Origin: Planctomycetota bacterium
GTDB lineage: Bacteria; Planctomycetota; Phycisphaerae; Phycisphaerales; SM1A02
Direction of reading: 5' to 3'
Assembly: GCA_009924765.1 (NCBI GenBank)
Contig: RFQW01000033.1
Coordinates: forward strand, 1-10,067
Length of the DNA: 10,067 nt
In this document: in pieces, positions 1-7,130 of the stretch
Layout: every line of letters starts with the position of its first letter
Numbering within the stretch: the first letter of the stretch is position 1
Made by a program: the position numbers and the translations under genes
Notes under the pieces: generated by a model
What the model saw: the letters and a program-made list of their open reading frames with translations, nothing else
What the model was told of the DNA's origin: nothing
Database searches by the model: none

Positions 1-1169
1 GAGCGCCCCGGTCTGGACGCCGAACGCCCCCGCTACTGGATCGCCGCCAACGCGCTGCAGGCCGCCAAGGAACGCGGCATGCAGACGGTGGGCCTCACGG
101 TGAATGGCGCCGACGGCAAGGGCGTGGGCTACTTCGAAGGTGACGCCAACCGCTTCCGCCTGACGCCGCGCCACTGGGCCTATCTGCGCGCGAGCGAAGG
201 CTGCAATCAGCGCTGCGCGTTCTGCACCATTCCGTCGATCCGCGGCAAGATGCGTTCGAAGCCCATGTCGGAGATCGTGACCGAAGCGGGACGCTTGATG
301 GACGACGGCGCCTTCGAGCTGAACGTGATCGGACAGGACACCACCAGCTGGGGCATGGACATCGGCGATCCGCGCGGGATCCGCGCGGCCTGGTCGGATT
401 GCTGGAGTCGCTCGACGGCGTGGCACGCGAGCATGGCGGCGGCTGGATCCGCCTGATGTACGCGTACCCAAGCACCTTCACCGATGCCATGATCGACGCG
501 ATGGCGCGCCTGCCGAACGTGGTGAAGTACATCGACATGCCGCTGCAGCACGCCAGCGACCAGATGCTTTCGCGCATGCGCCGCCACACCAGCGCCGAGC
601 GCACGCAGGAACTGCTGACCAAGCTGCGCACGCGCATGCCCGACATCGCGCTGCGCACCACCTTCATCGTGGGACACCCCGGCGAGACCGAGGCGGACTT
701 CGAGCAGCTGCTCGACTTCGTGCGCACCAACCGCTTCGACATGGTGGGCTGCTTCAAGTACAGCCGCGAAGAGGGCACGCCCAGCGGCACCATGGATCAG
801 GACCCCGCCCTGCACGTGCCGCCCGAGGAGGCTGACCGCCGCGAGGAGGCGCTGATGCTTCTGCAGCAGGAGATCGTGTTCGAGCGCAACGAGCGCATGG
901 CTGCCGACAAGCGCAAGCTGCAGCTGCTGGTGGAAGGCCCCGACGAGGAGAACGAGGCGGGCAAGGGCGAGCATGTGTATCTGGCCCGCGCCCCCTTCCA
1001 GGCGCCGCAGGTGGACAGCCTCACGCGCCTGATCGCCAAGCGCACGCTGAGCGCGGGCGAAGTGGTGGATGCCGTGGTGACCGAGGCCATGGAGTACGAC
1101 CTGGTGGCGCGTCCCGAGGACGAGCTGCACCGCCGCGTGTCGCTGCCCATGGCCGGCCGCGGCCGCTGA
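1..1169 (+). pseudogene. rimO: Ribosomal protein S12 methylthiotransferase RimO, 5' end outside the window, frame broken by an 11-bp tandem duplication
   Basis: RimO is a radical-SAM enzyme that methylthiolates a conserved aspartate of ribosomal protein S12. The frame open from base 1 carries the linker and the SAM motif CNQRCAFC, with cluster cysteines at codons 202-204, 214-216 and 223-225, followed by IPSIRGK and VIGQDTTSWG. The rest lies in another frame from about 390 on: PLQHAS, TFIVGHPGETEADF, then VGCFKYSREEGT, which favours RimO over MiaB. It ends in a TRAM-like region and TGA at 1167-1169. The two frames join exactly if one copy of the 11-bp repeat at 367-388 is removed, giving DIGDPRGLVGLLESLDG and about 385 visible residues. 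The N-terminal MTTase part (some 60-90 residues judging from E. coli RimO, about 440 aa) is outside the window. Family identity is very secure. Whether the gene is truly dead depends on whether the duplication is real and fixed. Confidence 0.93.
367..388. repeat. Perfect 11-bp tandem duplication inside rimO
   Basis: The unit GATCCGCGCGG occurs at 367-377 and again at 378-388, with no mismatch and no base between copies. The repeat does not extend on either side. It adds 11 bp (2 modulo 3), exactly the shift seen between the two rimO reading frames. Each unit contains the 8-bp palindrome CCGCGCGG, so the two copies can also pair as a hairpin with a GAT loop, which would favour polymerase slippage. 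Confidence 0.97.
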
Positions 1170-1172
1170 GCC

Positions 1173-1658
1173 ATGCCGTCGAAGGACGACTTCGACCTGT
1201 CACCCGCCGAACGCGAGCGCGTGCGCACCATCGAGCTTTTCCTGGACAGCGAGCCAGAGGATGGCCGCCGCGTGCGACTGCGCAATCCGATGGCGCTGAT
1301 TCCGCTTGGCGTGATCGTGCTGGTGGTGGGCGCGCTGCTGTGGAGCGCGCAGCACTTCGGATGGAAACGCAACCAGGGCCCGTGGTGGGTGGCGCTGGTG
1401 GTGCCGACCGTGGGCGTGCTGGCCGCGTCGGCGGTGTTTCTGGGCATGCGCGGCAATCGCCGCGGTCGCTGGCGCGCACTGCGCGCGGCGGGCTATCCGG
1501 TGTGCATCGAATGTGGCTACCGCCTGGATCGCCGGGCGCCCGGCAGCGATCACTGCCCCGAGTGCGGCCGCGAGGACGCGATGCAGGTGGTGAGCGGCTG
1601 GCCCCCGTCGGCGGCGCGAGAGCCCGAGGCGCCGGACGCCGAGGAGCAGGCCCCATGA
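1173..1658 (+). CDS. Small membrane protein with C-terminal zinc ribbon, unknown function
   Basis: This 161-residue protein is not a family I can name. It has a charged N-terminal 35 residues (SPAERERVRTIELFLDSEP), a first hydrophobic helix at about residues 40-59, a second at about 71-92, a short basic stretch (RGNRRGRWR), and a four-cysteine ribbon: C111-x2-C114 and C128-x2-C131 (CIECGYRL ... CPECG). The last 25 residues are acidic and proline/alanine rich. Ribbons of this wording at the end of short membrane proteins are frequent in Planctomycetota. The ATG lies 3 bp after the rimO stop without a clear Shine-Dalgarno site, suggesting cotranscription and translational coupling. The next gene overlaps its stop and has the same architecture, so the two may be a pair of diverged paralogues. 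The ribbon probably faces the cytoplasm, but that is inferred from positive charge only. Confidence 0.85.
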   Translation: MPSKDDFDLSPAERERVRTIELFLDSEPEDGRRVRLRNPMALIPLGVIVLVVGALLWSAQHFGWKRNQGPWWVALVVPTVGVLAASAVFLGMRGNRRGRWRALRAAGYPVCIECGYRLDRRAPGSDHCPECGREDAMQVVSGWPPSAAREPEAPDAEEQAP

Positions 1659-2134
1659 GTCACCTGATGCCACAGCGCCATTGGGGATTGTGGATGCGCA
1701 TGCACGAGCCGCTGGGCCTGTCGCTGCGTACCCAGTTCGTCGTGCACTTCTGGGCCAACTGGCACATGCTGCTGCAGTGGCGCGATCTGGTCACGAGTTC
1801 GCTGTTCGCGCTCATTCCGACCGCGGCGATGGCGCTGGCGCTGTGGACGCTGAAACCCTTCCGCCGAGGTGGGGTGCTCGACTTCGCCACCACCGATGGT
1901 TCCACGCTGCTGCTTGCGGGCGTGGCCATCATCGTGCCCTGGCTGGCCGTGCAGCACCTGTTCTTCGTGTACGCCATGCAGCGCTGGTATGCGCCGTATG
2001 TGCGGCGTGAGCTGGTTCGGCGCGGCACCCCCATGTGCGAGCGCTGCGGGCACCGCCTGCCTCCCAGCCCCCCCACGGCCTGCCCGGAGTGCGGCATTCC
2101 GCTGCAGCAGGAATCGAAAGCGGTTTCCGGCTAG
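1655..2134 (+). CDS. Second small membrane protein with C-terminal zinc ribbon, unknown function
   Basis: This 159-residue protein starts at an ATG that overlaps the previous stop (ATGA, 1655-1658). A purine-rich GAGGAG at 1641-1646 sits 8 nt upstream and could serve as a ribosome binding site. The frame is open further upstream, but that extension is only a shadow of the preceding gene. Aromatic, His/Met-rich N-terminus; hydrophobic helices at about residues 48-66 and 83-106; then a basic segment and a ribbon with C128-x2-C131 and C143-x2-C146 (CERCGHRL ... CPECG). Architecture and cysteine spacing mirror the upstream gene, so duplication or a two-subunit membrane complex is plausible. No catalytic motif is visible and I do not assign a function. 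It sits between rimO and lepA, both of which concern the ribosome. Confidence 0.86.
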   Translation: MSHLMPQRHWGLWMRMHEPLGLSLRTQFVVHFWANWHMLLQWRDLVTSSLFALIPTAAMALALWTLKPFRRGGVLDFATTDGSTLLLAGVAIIVPWLAVQHLFFVYAMQRWYAPYVRRELVRRGTPMCERCGHRLPPSPPTACPECGIPLQQESKAVSG

Positions 2135-2159
2135 AGTGTGGGGCTCCCCGAGCCCGCCC

Positions 2160-3974
2160 GTGCCCATCCGCAACTTCTCCATCATCGCCCACATCGACCA
2201 CGGCAAGAGCACGCTGGCCGATCGCCTGCTGCAGGCCACCAAGGCCGTGAGCGATCGCGAGGCGCGCGCCCAGTTGCTGGACAGCATGGACCTGGAGCGT
2301 GAGCGCGGCATCACCATCAAGGCCAGCGCCGTCACCGTGCAGCACGTGTACAAGGGCGAGACCTACCAGCTCAACTTCATCGACACGCCCGGCCACGTGG
2401 ACTTTGCCTACGAGGTGAGCCGCGCGCTCACCGCGTGCGAAGGCGCGGTGCTGGTGGTGGACAGCACGCAGGGTGTGCAGGCGCAGACCGTGGCCAACGC
2501 CTATCTGGCGGTGACCAACAACCTGGAGCTGATTCCAGTCATCAACAAGATCGATCTGCCCGCCGCCGATCCGGACGGCGTGGCCATGGAGATCGAGCAG
2601 GTGCTTGGCCTGAAGGCCGAGGACTGCATCCTGGTCAGCGCCAAGACCGGCCAGGGCATCCAGCCGCTGCTCGACGCGATCTGCGAGAAGCTGCCCAGCC
2701 CCGCACCCGCGAAGACCGACAAGCTGCGCGCGCTGATCTTCGACAGCGTGTACGACGACTACAAGGGTGTGGTGGTGTACTTCCGCGTGTTCGACGGCAG
2801 CATCAAGACCGGCGACAAGATCCGCATGATGGGCACGGGCCGCACCTTCACGGTGACCGAGCTCGGCCGCAACACGCCCTTCCCGCAGAAGATGCAGAAG
2901 TTCGGCCACGCCGAGGTGGGCTACATGGCCGCCAGCATCAAGACGCTGGCCGATGTGCGCGTGGGCGACACCATCACGCACGAGAACGATCCGGCCGACG
3001 AGCCGCTGCCCGGCTACGAGGAGCCGAAGCAGATGGTGTTCTGCGACTTCTACCCCAGCAGCAGCGGCGCCGACGGCGGCAGCGGCAAGAAGGGCGACTT
3101 CGAGGCGCTGCGCGAGGCCATCGAGAAGCTGCACCTGAACGACGCCAGCTTCACCTTCGAGGTGCAGCACAGCGAGGCGCTGGGCTTCGGTTTCCGCTGC
3201 GGCTTCCTGGGCCTGCTGCACATGGACATCGTGCAGGAGCGTCTGGAGCGCGAGGGCAACGTGGAGGTGGTGCAGACCGCCCCCACCGTGACCTATCGCG
3301 TGGCGATGAACGACGGCACCGAGCTGGAGATCCACAACCCCGCGGATCTGCCCGACCTGAGCCACGTGACCGGCATCCTGGAACCGCTGGTGAAGATCGA
3401 GATCATCTGCCCCAACGAGAACATCGGCGACCTGATGAAGCTGTGCGACGCGCGCCGCGGCATGTTCAAGAGCCAGCGCTTCCTCAGCGACACGCGCCAG
3501 ATCCTGGACTACGAGCTGCCGCTGGCCGAGATCATCTACGACTTCTACGACAAGCTGAAGTCGATCACGCGCGGCTACGGCACGATGGACTACGAGCTGA
3601 TCGGCTTCCGGCAGGACGATCTGGTGAAGGTGAACATCCTCGTGAACAACGAGCCGGTGGAGGCGCTGAGCCTGATCACCCACCGCGCGCTGGCCGAGCA
3701 CCGCAGCCGCGTGATCCTGGAGAAGCTGAAGAAGCAGATCGATCGCCATCAGTTCGAGATTCCGCTGCAGGCGGCGATCGGCGGACGCATCATCGCGCGC
3801 GAGAGCATCAAGGCCCTGCGCAAGAACGTGCTGGCCAAGTGCTACGGTGGCGACGTGAGCCGCAAGCGCAAGCTGCTCGAGAAGCAGAAGGAAGGCAAGA
3901 AGCGCATGAAGACCGTGGGCATGGTCTCCATTCCGCAGGAAGCCTTCATGGCCATTCTCGATCAGGGCGACTGA
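2160..3974 (+). CDS. lepA: Elongation factor 4 (LepA), ribosome-associated GTPase
   Basis: LepA/EF4 is a conserved translational GTPase that binds ribosomes, with reported roles in back-translocation, translation under stress and 30S maturation. The predicted 604 residues match the usual length of about 600. Visible GTPase motifs are the P-loop AHIDHGKST (10-18), ERERGITIKA (switch I), DTPGH (75-79), NKID (129-132) and SAK (160-162). Later come LNDASFTFE, GFGFRCGFLGLLHMDI and the LepA-specific tail YGGDVSRKRKLLEKQKEGKKRMK. I chose GTG at 2160 because it gives MPIRNFSIIAHIDHG, aligned with the E. coli start; the frame is open upstream but unlike LepA. A TAGAGT hexamer at 2132-2137 might be a -10 element. 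An in-frame glycine/serine/lysine-rich insert lies at about residues 301-312. The next gene starts 34 bp downstream. Confidence 0.98.
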   Translation: MPIRNFSIIAHIDHGKSTLADRLLQATKAVSDREARAQLLDSMDLERERGITIKASAVTVQHVYKGETYQLNFIDTPGHVDFAYEVSRALTACEGAVLVVDSTQGVQAQTVANAYLAVTNNLELIPVINKIDLPAADPDGVAMEIEQVLGLKAEDCILVSAKTGQGIQPLLDAICEKLPSPAPAKTDKLRALIFDSVYDDYKGVVVYFRVFDGSIKTGDKIRMMGTGRTFTVTELGRNTPFPQKMQKFGHAEVGYMAASIKTLADVRVGDTITHENDPADEPLPGYEEPKQMVFCDFYPSSSGADGGSGKKGDFEALREAIEKLHLNDASFTFEVQHSEALGFGFRCGFLGLLHMDIVQERLEREGNVEVVQTAPTVTYRVAMNDGTELEIHNPADLPDLSHVTGILEPLVKIEIICPNENIGDLMKLCDARRGMFKSQRFLSDTRQILDYELPLAEIIYDFYDKLKSITRGYGTMDYELIGFRQDDLVKVNILVNNEPVEALSLITHRALAEHRSRVILEKLKKQIDRHQFEIPLQAAIGGRIIARESIKALRKNVLAKCYGGDVSRKRKLLEKQKEGKKRMKTVGMVSIPQEAFMAILDQGD

Positions 3975-3996
3975 TCCGCGCGTGCTGGAACCGCCG

Positions 3997-4008
3997 TACA
4001 CTGGCTCG
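3997..4008 (+). promoter_or_regulatory. Putative -10 element for a leaderless ompH-like transcript
   Basis: TACACT at 3997-4002 ends 6 nt before the ATG at 4009. With the usual distance from -10 to transcription start, RNA would begin at or next to the ATG. No convincing -35 box or Shine-Dalgarno site is visible. The same arrangement recurs before lipB, lpxA, purF and the unrecognised reverse-strand gene. Confidence 0.5.
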
Positions 4009-4725
4009 ATGCGCCACGCATCCCGAATCATCGTGCCCGCCGTGCTGATCGCCGGAGGCTTCCTGCTCGCCCAGTTCGCCATGCCTCGCGTGGCCGACGC
4101 GCGTGCCACCCCCGCCGGCGACCTGGGCCCGGCGCAGGCCGTGCTGCTCGAGGGCAAGGACGGCGTGATGAAGCTGGCGAACAGCGATGGCCGTCCGGGC
4201 TGGGGCGACGAACCCACCGCCAAGAGCTGGAGCGTGGGCGCCGTGCATGTGGACAAGATCCTGAAGAAGCTGCTCGACAACAAGAGCTACCAGGACGAGC
4301 GCGCACGCTTCGACGACGAGGCGAAGAAGCAGGGCATGGAATTCCAGAAGGAGATGGACAGCCTGAAGACCGAGTTCGGCAGCAAGTCGAAGGACGACCC
4401 CGACTTCCCGAAGGGCCAGGCCGCCGTGCAGGCGCTGTTCGAGCGCTACCAGAAGTGGAACGCGGGCGTGCAGGCCGCGCAGGGCAAGATGGTGGCCGAT
4501 CAGGTGGAGAAGGCGTATCGCGAACTGACCACCGCCGTGGACGTGGTGTGCGACCGCCGCAAGATCGACCTGGTGTACCGCTTCATCCCCTCGGTCACGC
4601 CCTTCGAATCGCAGGATCTCGGCAACGCCATGATCCAGGTGCAGGCGCGCACTTTCCTGCGTGCACCCGAGTCGATCGACCTGACCGCCGACGTGATGAA
4701 GGAACTGAACCTGACCAACGACTGA
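4009..4725 (+). CDS. Exported OmpH/Skp-family periplasmic chaperone-like protein
   Basis: Skp/OmpH proteins are periplasmic chaperones that hold unfolded outer-membrane proteins. This 238-residue protein begins with a signal peptide: basic MRHASR, a hydrophobic core at about residues 7-25, and a likely signal peptidase I site after ADARA at about residue 33. After a variable stretch comes VHVDKILKKLLDNKSY followed by a strongly charged, probably coiled-coil region, then a compact end (KIDLVYRFIP, FLRAPESIDLTADVMKELN) that resembles planctomycete OmpH-like proteins. I chose ATG 4009 because the alternative GTG at 3982 would put nine non-signal-like residues before the signal peptide and would lie upstream of the TACACT -10. 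Its stop is 1 bp from the lipB stop on the other strand. OmpH family membership is likely but chaperone activity is inferred. Confidence 0.82.
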   Translation: MRHASRIIVPAVLIAGGFLLAQFAMPRVADARATPAGDLGPAQAVLLEGKDGVMKLANSDGRPGWGDEPTAKSWSVGAVHVDKILKKLLDNKSYQDERARFDDEAKKQGMEFQKEMDSLKTEFGSKSKDDPDFPKGQAAVQALFERYQKWNAGVQAAQGKMVADQVEKAYRELTTAVDVVCDRRKIDLVYRFIPSVTPFESQDLGNAMIQVQARTFLRAPESIDLTADVMKELNLTND

Positions 4726-4726
4726 G

Positions 4727-5413
4727 TCAGCGGCCGGTTTCGTTCAAGCGCTCGCCGACGGCCTGCATCAGGCGGTCGGCGAGCCTGTTTTTCACCTGCA
4801 CCAGGTCGGGCGCGCGCGAACCCAGTTCACGCTGCAGACTGGTGACTGGCCGCCCCACCAGGCCGCACGGCACGATCAACTCGAACTGGCCCAGGTCCGG
4901 GCACACGTTCAACGCCAGACCATGCAGCGTGGCCCAGCGACTGATGCGCACGCCCATCGCGCAGATCTTGCGCTGCGGTGCGCCCTCGCCCACCCACACG
5001 CCGGTGGCGGCTTCGTCGCGCATGCCCTGCACGCCGAACGCCGCAAGCGTGTCGATGACGGCCTGCTCCAGAAAGCGCATGTAGCCATGGATGCGCAGAT
5101 CGAGACGATGCAGATCGAGGATCGGGTACGCCACCAGCTGTCCCGGCCCGTGCCAAGTCACGTCACCGCCGCGATCGGTCTCCACCTTCTGCACGCCAAG
5201 CTCGGCCAGCCGCGCATCGCTCACGATCACATGCCGCTCGGCGCCGGGCCGTCGACTCACGGTGATCACCGGTGGATCGTGCTCCACCAGCAGCAACTGC
5301 ATGGGCGGCCGTGCGTCGCGCGCCGCCACCAGGTCGGCGTGCACCGCGCGCTGGCGCTCGAGCGCCGCGGCGTAGTCCATGCGACCCAGATCCTGCACCT
5401 GCAGCGGCTGCAT
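4727..5413 (-). CDS. lipB: Octanoyl-[acyl-carrier-protein]:protein N-octanoyltransferase LipB
   Basis: LipB moves the octanoyl group from octanoyl-ACP onto lipoyl domains of 2-oxoacid dehydrogenases and GcvH, the first step of endogenous lipoate synthesis, in the cytoplasm. From ATG 5413 the protein has 228 residues, normal for the family. The signature RGGDVTWHGPGQLVAYPILDL begins at residue 81. The catalytic pair is visible: Lys149 in RKICAMGVRISRW, followed by THGLALNV, and Cys183 in FELIVPCGL. The frame can be extended to a GTG at 5422, but that GTG overlaps a -10-like TACAGT (reverse strand, 5426-5421) located 7 nt before the ATG, so ATG 5413 is preferred as a leaderless start. It is divergent from lpxA (55 bp between starts) and convergent with the ompH-like gene. 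No lipA is in view. Confidence 0.96.
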   Translation of the reverse strand: MQPLQVQDLGRMDYAAALERQRAVHADLVAARDARPPMQLLLVEHDPPVITVSRRPGAERHVIVSDARLAELGVQKVETDRGGDVTWHGPGQLVAYPILDLHRLDLRIHGYMRFLEQAVIDTLAAFGVQGMRDEAATGVWVGEGAPQRKICAMGVRISRWATLHGLALNVCPDLGQFELIVPCGLVGRPVTSLQRELGSRAPDLVQVKNRLADRLMQAVGERLNETGR

Positions 5414-5468
5414 GGCGCGCACTGTAGGGGCTGAAGCCGCGCGCCGCGTTCCCTACAATCGCCCGCCC
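5414..5468. promoter_or_regulatory. Divergent promoter region between lipB and lpxA
   Basis: These 55 bp hold two opposed -10-like hexamers. For lipB, TACAGT reads on the reverse strand at 5426-5421, ending 7 nt before the ATG. For lpxA, TACAAT at 5454-5459 ends 9 nt before its ATG; CTGAAG at 5431-5436, 17 bp upstream, is a weak -35 candidate. Neither gap contains a Shine-Dalgarno sequence, so both transcripts are likely leaderless or nearly so. The proximity suggests the promoters interfere or are co-regulated, but I see no clear operator. Confidence 0.55.
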
Positions 5469-6300
5469 ATGGCTCGCATCCATCCCACGGCCGTCGTGCT
5501 CGGTGATGTCACCCTTGCTCCCGATGTGGAGGTCGGGCCAGGTCGGGCCCTTCTGCGTGATCGAAGGCTGCCCCGGCCCCGTCACCATCGGCGCCGGCAC
5601 GCGCCTGCTGCACCGCGCGAGCATCCAGGGCCCCTGCACCATCGGCGAGCGCAACATGCTCTACCCGGGCTGCACGCTTGGCATGCCGCCTCAGGATCTT
5701 GGCTTCAATCCAGCCGAGCCGGGCCCCGGCCTGATCGTCGGCAACGAGAACGTGTTTCGCGAAGGCGTGAGCATCCATCGTGGCAAGACGCAGTCCCCCA
5801 CCCGCATCGGCAACAACAACTACTTCATGGCCAACTCGCACGCGGGCCACGACTGCGTGGTGGGCAACCGCAACATCCTGGCCAACGGCACGCTGCTGGC
5901 AGGCCACGTGGAAGTGGCCGACCGCGTGATCTTTGGCGGCAACTCGGTGGTGCACCAGTTCTGCCGCGTGGGCCGCAACGCCATGGTGGGCGGCCTGACG
6001 GGCTTCAGCCTGGATCTGCCGCCATTCTTCATGGTGACCGGCATCAACATCGCCGCCAGCCTGAACCTGATCGGCATGCGCCGCAGCGGCATGACGCGCG
6101 AGCAGATCGACACGGTGCGCTGGGTGTTCAAGACGCTTCAGCGCAGCCGGCTGCCGTTGCCCGCGCGCGTGGCCGAACTGCGCACCCGCGCTGGTGACCC
6201 GCTGGTGGACGAATACATCGCGTTCATCACCAGCGGCAAGCGCGGCATCGTGCCCGGCGAGGGCACCACGGTGCGCGGCAGCGCCGTGAACCTGGATTGA
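5469..6300 (+). pseudogene. lpxA: Acyl-ACP--UDP-N-acetylglucosamine O-acyltransferase LpxA, frame broken by a 10-bp tandem duplication
   Basis: LpxA catalyses the first step of lipid A synthesis, adding a 3-hydroxyacyl chain to UDP-GlcNAc; it folds as a trimeric left-handed beta-helix. The start codon frame (ATG 5469) reads MARIHPTAVVLGDVTLAPDV and then turns to nonsense. From about 5545 the correct protein continues in another frame: hexapeptide coils, IHRGKTQSPTRIGNNNYFMA, SHAGHDCVVGNRNILANGT (catalytic His, codon 5848-5850), VVHQFCRVGRNAMVGG, and an alpha-helical C-terminus ending at TGA 6298-6300. Removing one copy of the repeat at 5530-5549 restores a 273-residue enzyme with His124, equivalent to E. 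coli His125. A GTG/ATG at 5503/5506 in the downstream frame could initiate a shorter product lacking the first coil. The YycJ-like gene starts 5 bp later. No other lpx gene is in view. Confidence 0.93.
5530..5549. repeat. Perfect 10-bp tandem duplication inside lpxA
   Basis: The unit AGGTCGGGCC occurs at 5530-5539 and 5540-5549 with no mismatch or spacer, and does not extend on either side. It adds 10 bp (1 modulo 3), which is exactly the shift between the two lpxA frames. With one copy the protein reads PDVEVGPFCVIEG, as expected for the second beta-helix coil. Confidence 0.97.
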
Positions 6301-6305
6301 GCGCC

Positions 6306-7121
6306 ATGCGCCTTCGCCTGCGCGTGCTGGCCAGCGGAAGCAGCGGCAACGCGGCGCTGCTGACGGCCTTCGATGGCACGCGACGACACGACCTGCTGAT
6401 CGACCTGGGCCTGTCGCCACGCAGACTACGTGGCCTGCTGCGCGCGGAGGGCGCGGATCTTGAAAGCCTGCACGGCGTGCTGCTGACGCACGGCGACGTG
6501 GACCACCTGCACACGGGCTGGACACGCGGCTGGCCATCGCTGATGGCACCCCCGGTGGTGGTGCGGCCCGAGCACGGACATCTGCTTCCACGCGCGGGCC
6601 TGCCCCACGCCCCCACGCGCTGGATCGCGGAACCACTCGACATCGGCCCCTTCCGCATCAGCGCCACCGCGCTGCCGCATGACCGCGAAGGCAGCACGGC
6701 GTTCCGGGTGGATTTCGCCGACATCGGCGTTGGCTGGGCCACCGACATGGGGCGCGTGCCACCCACGCTGCCGCAGCTGCTCGATGGCGTGCGCCTGCTC
6801 GCGCTGGAAAGCAACTACGACCCGCCCATGCAGATGGCAAGCCCGCGCCCGGACTACCTCAAGCATCGCATCATGGATGGCGGCGGCCACCTCTCGAACG
6901 CGCAGGCACTCGAACTGGTGCACACGCTGCACGCGCAGGGCACCTCGCCTGAACACATCGTGCTGCTGCATTTGAGCGAGCAGTGCAACGATGCGGCGCT
7001 GGTGCACGCGCTGTGGAAGCGCGAGGCCGCGCATCTGGCGCCTCGCATGCGTGTGGCCGCACGACGCGAGCCCACCGACCCGATCGAAGTGATCGCCACC
7101 GCGCCGCTGGCGAGCGCCTGA
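6306..7121 (+). CDS. Metallo-beta-lactamase-fold hydrolase, YycJ/WalJ-like
   Basis: This 271-residue protein looks like the YycJ (WalJ/VicX) group of metallo-beta-lactamase-fold proteins, some of which are reported nucleases. Marks are the N-terminal LRVLASGSSGNA, then LLTHGDVDH (61-67), ALPHDREG (His ligand), GWATDMG (bridging Asp), LLALESNYDP, YLKHRIMDGGGHLSN and LLHLSEQCN (terminal His). The usual metal motif HxHxDH is here H62-G-D64-V-D66-H67, so the second His is Asp; HxDxDH is known in the ComEC subgroup and need not abolish metal binding. ATG 6306 is chosen because it begins just before the conserved ASGSSGNA; a TTG at 6297 would overlap the lpxA stop. Probably cotranscribed with lpxA, whose stop is 5 bp upstream. 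It converges on the next gene with a 3-bp gap. Substrate unknown; DNA or RNA is possible by analogy. Confidence 0.88.
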   Translation: MRLRLRVLASGSSGNAALLTAFDGTRRHDLLIDLGLSPRRLRGLLRAEGADLESLHGVLLTHGDVDHLHTGWTRGWPSLMAPPVVVRPEHGHLLPRAGLPHAPTRWIAEPLDIGPFRISATALPHDREGSTAFRVDFADIGVGWATDMGRVPPTLPQLLDGVRLLALESNYDPPMQMASPRPDYLKHRIMDGGGHLSNAQALELVHTLHAQGTSPEHIVLLHLSEQCNDAALVHALWKREAAHLAPRMRVAARREPTDPIEVIATAPLASA

Positions 7122-7130
7122 AACTCAGGC
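7116..7130. terminator. Short inverted repeat spanning two convergent stop codons
   Basis: GCCTGA (7116-7121) and TCAGGC (7125-7130) form a 6-bp inverted repeat with an AAC loop. The arms contain the TGA of the YycJ-like gene and, on the other strand, the TGA of the opposite gene. Part of the symmetry is a trivial result of two facing TGA codons. There is no T-run on either side, so intrinsic termination is only weakly supported. Confidence 0.25.

Noticed and set aside
1929..4283. A long open frame on the reverse strand opposite lepA.
   Set aside because: It is a mirror of lepA codon bias in GC-rich DNA, rich in His/Val/Leu/Gln, with no domain or motif. LepA on the plus strand is unmistakable.
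4719..4730. A small palindrome at the ompH-like/lipB convergence, as a bidirectional terminator.
   Set aside because: The symmetry is the automatic result of two facing TGA stop codons one base apart; the arms do not extend further.
6603..6618. An 8-bp tandem repeat (CCCCACGC twice) in the YycJ-like gene, a possible third member of the duplication series.
   Set aside because: The gene is in the same frame, and family-like, on both sides of it. Removing a copy would break the gene, so it is probably original sequence in a C-rich stretch.
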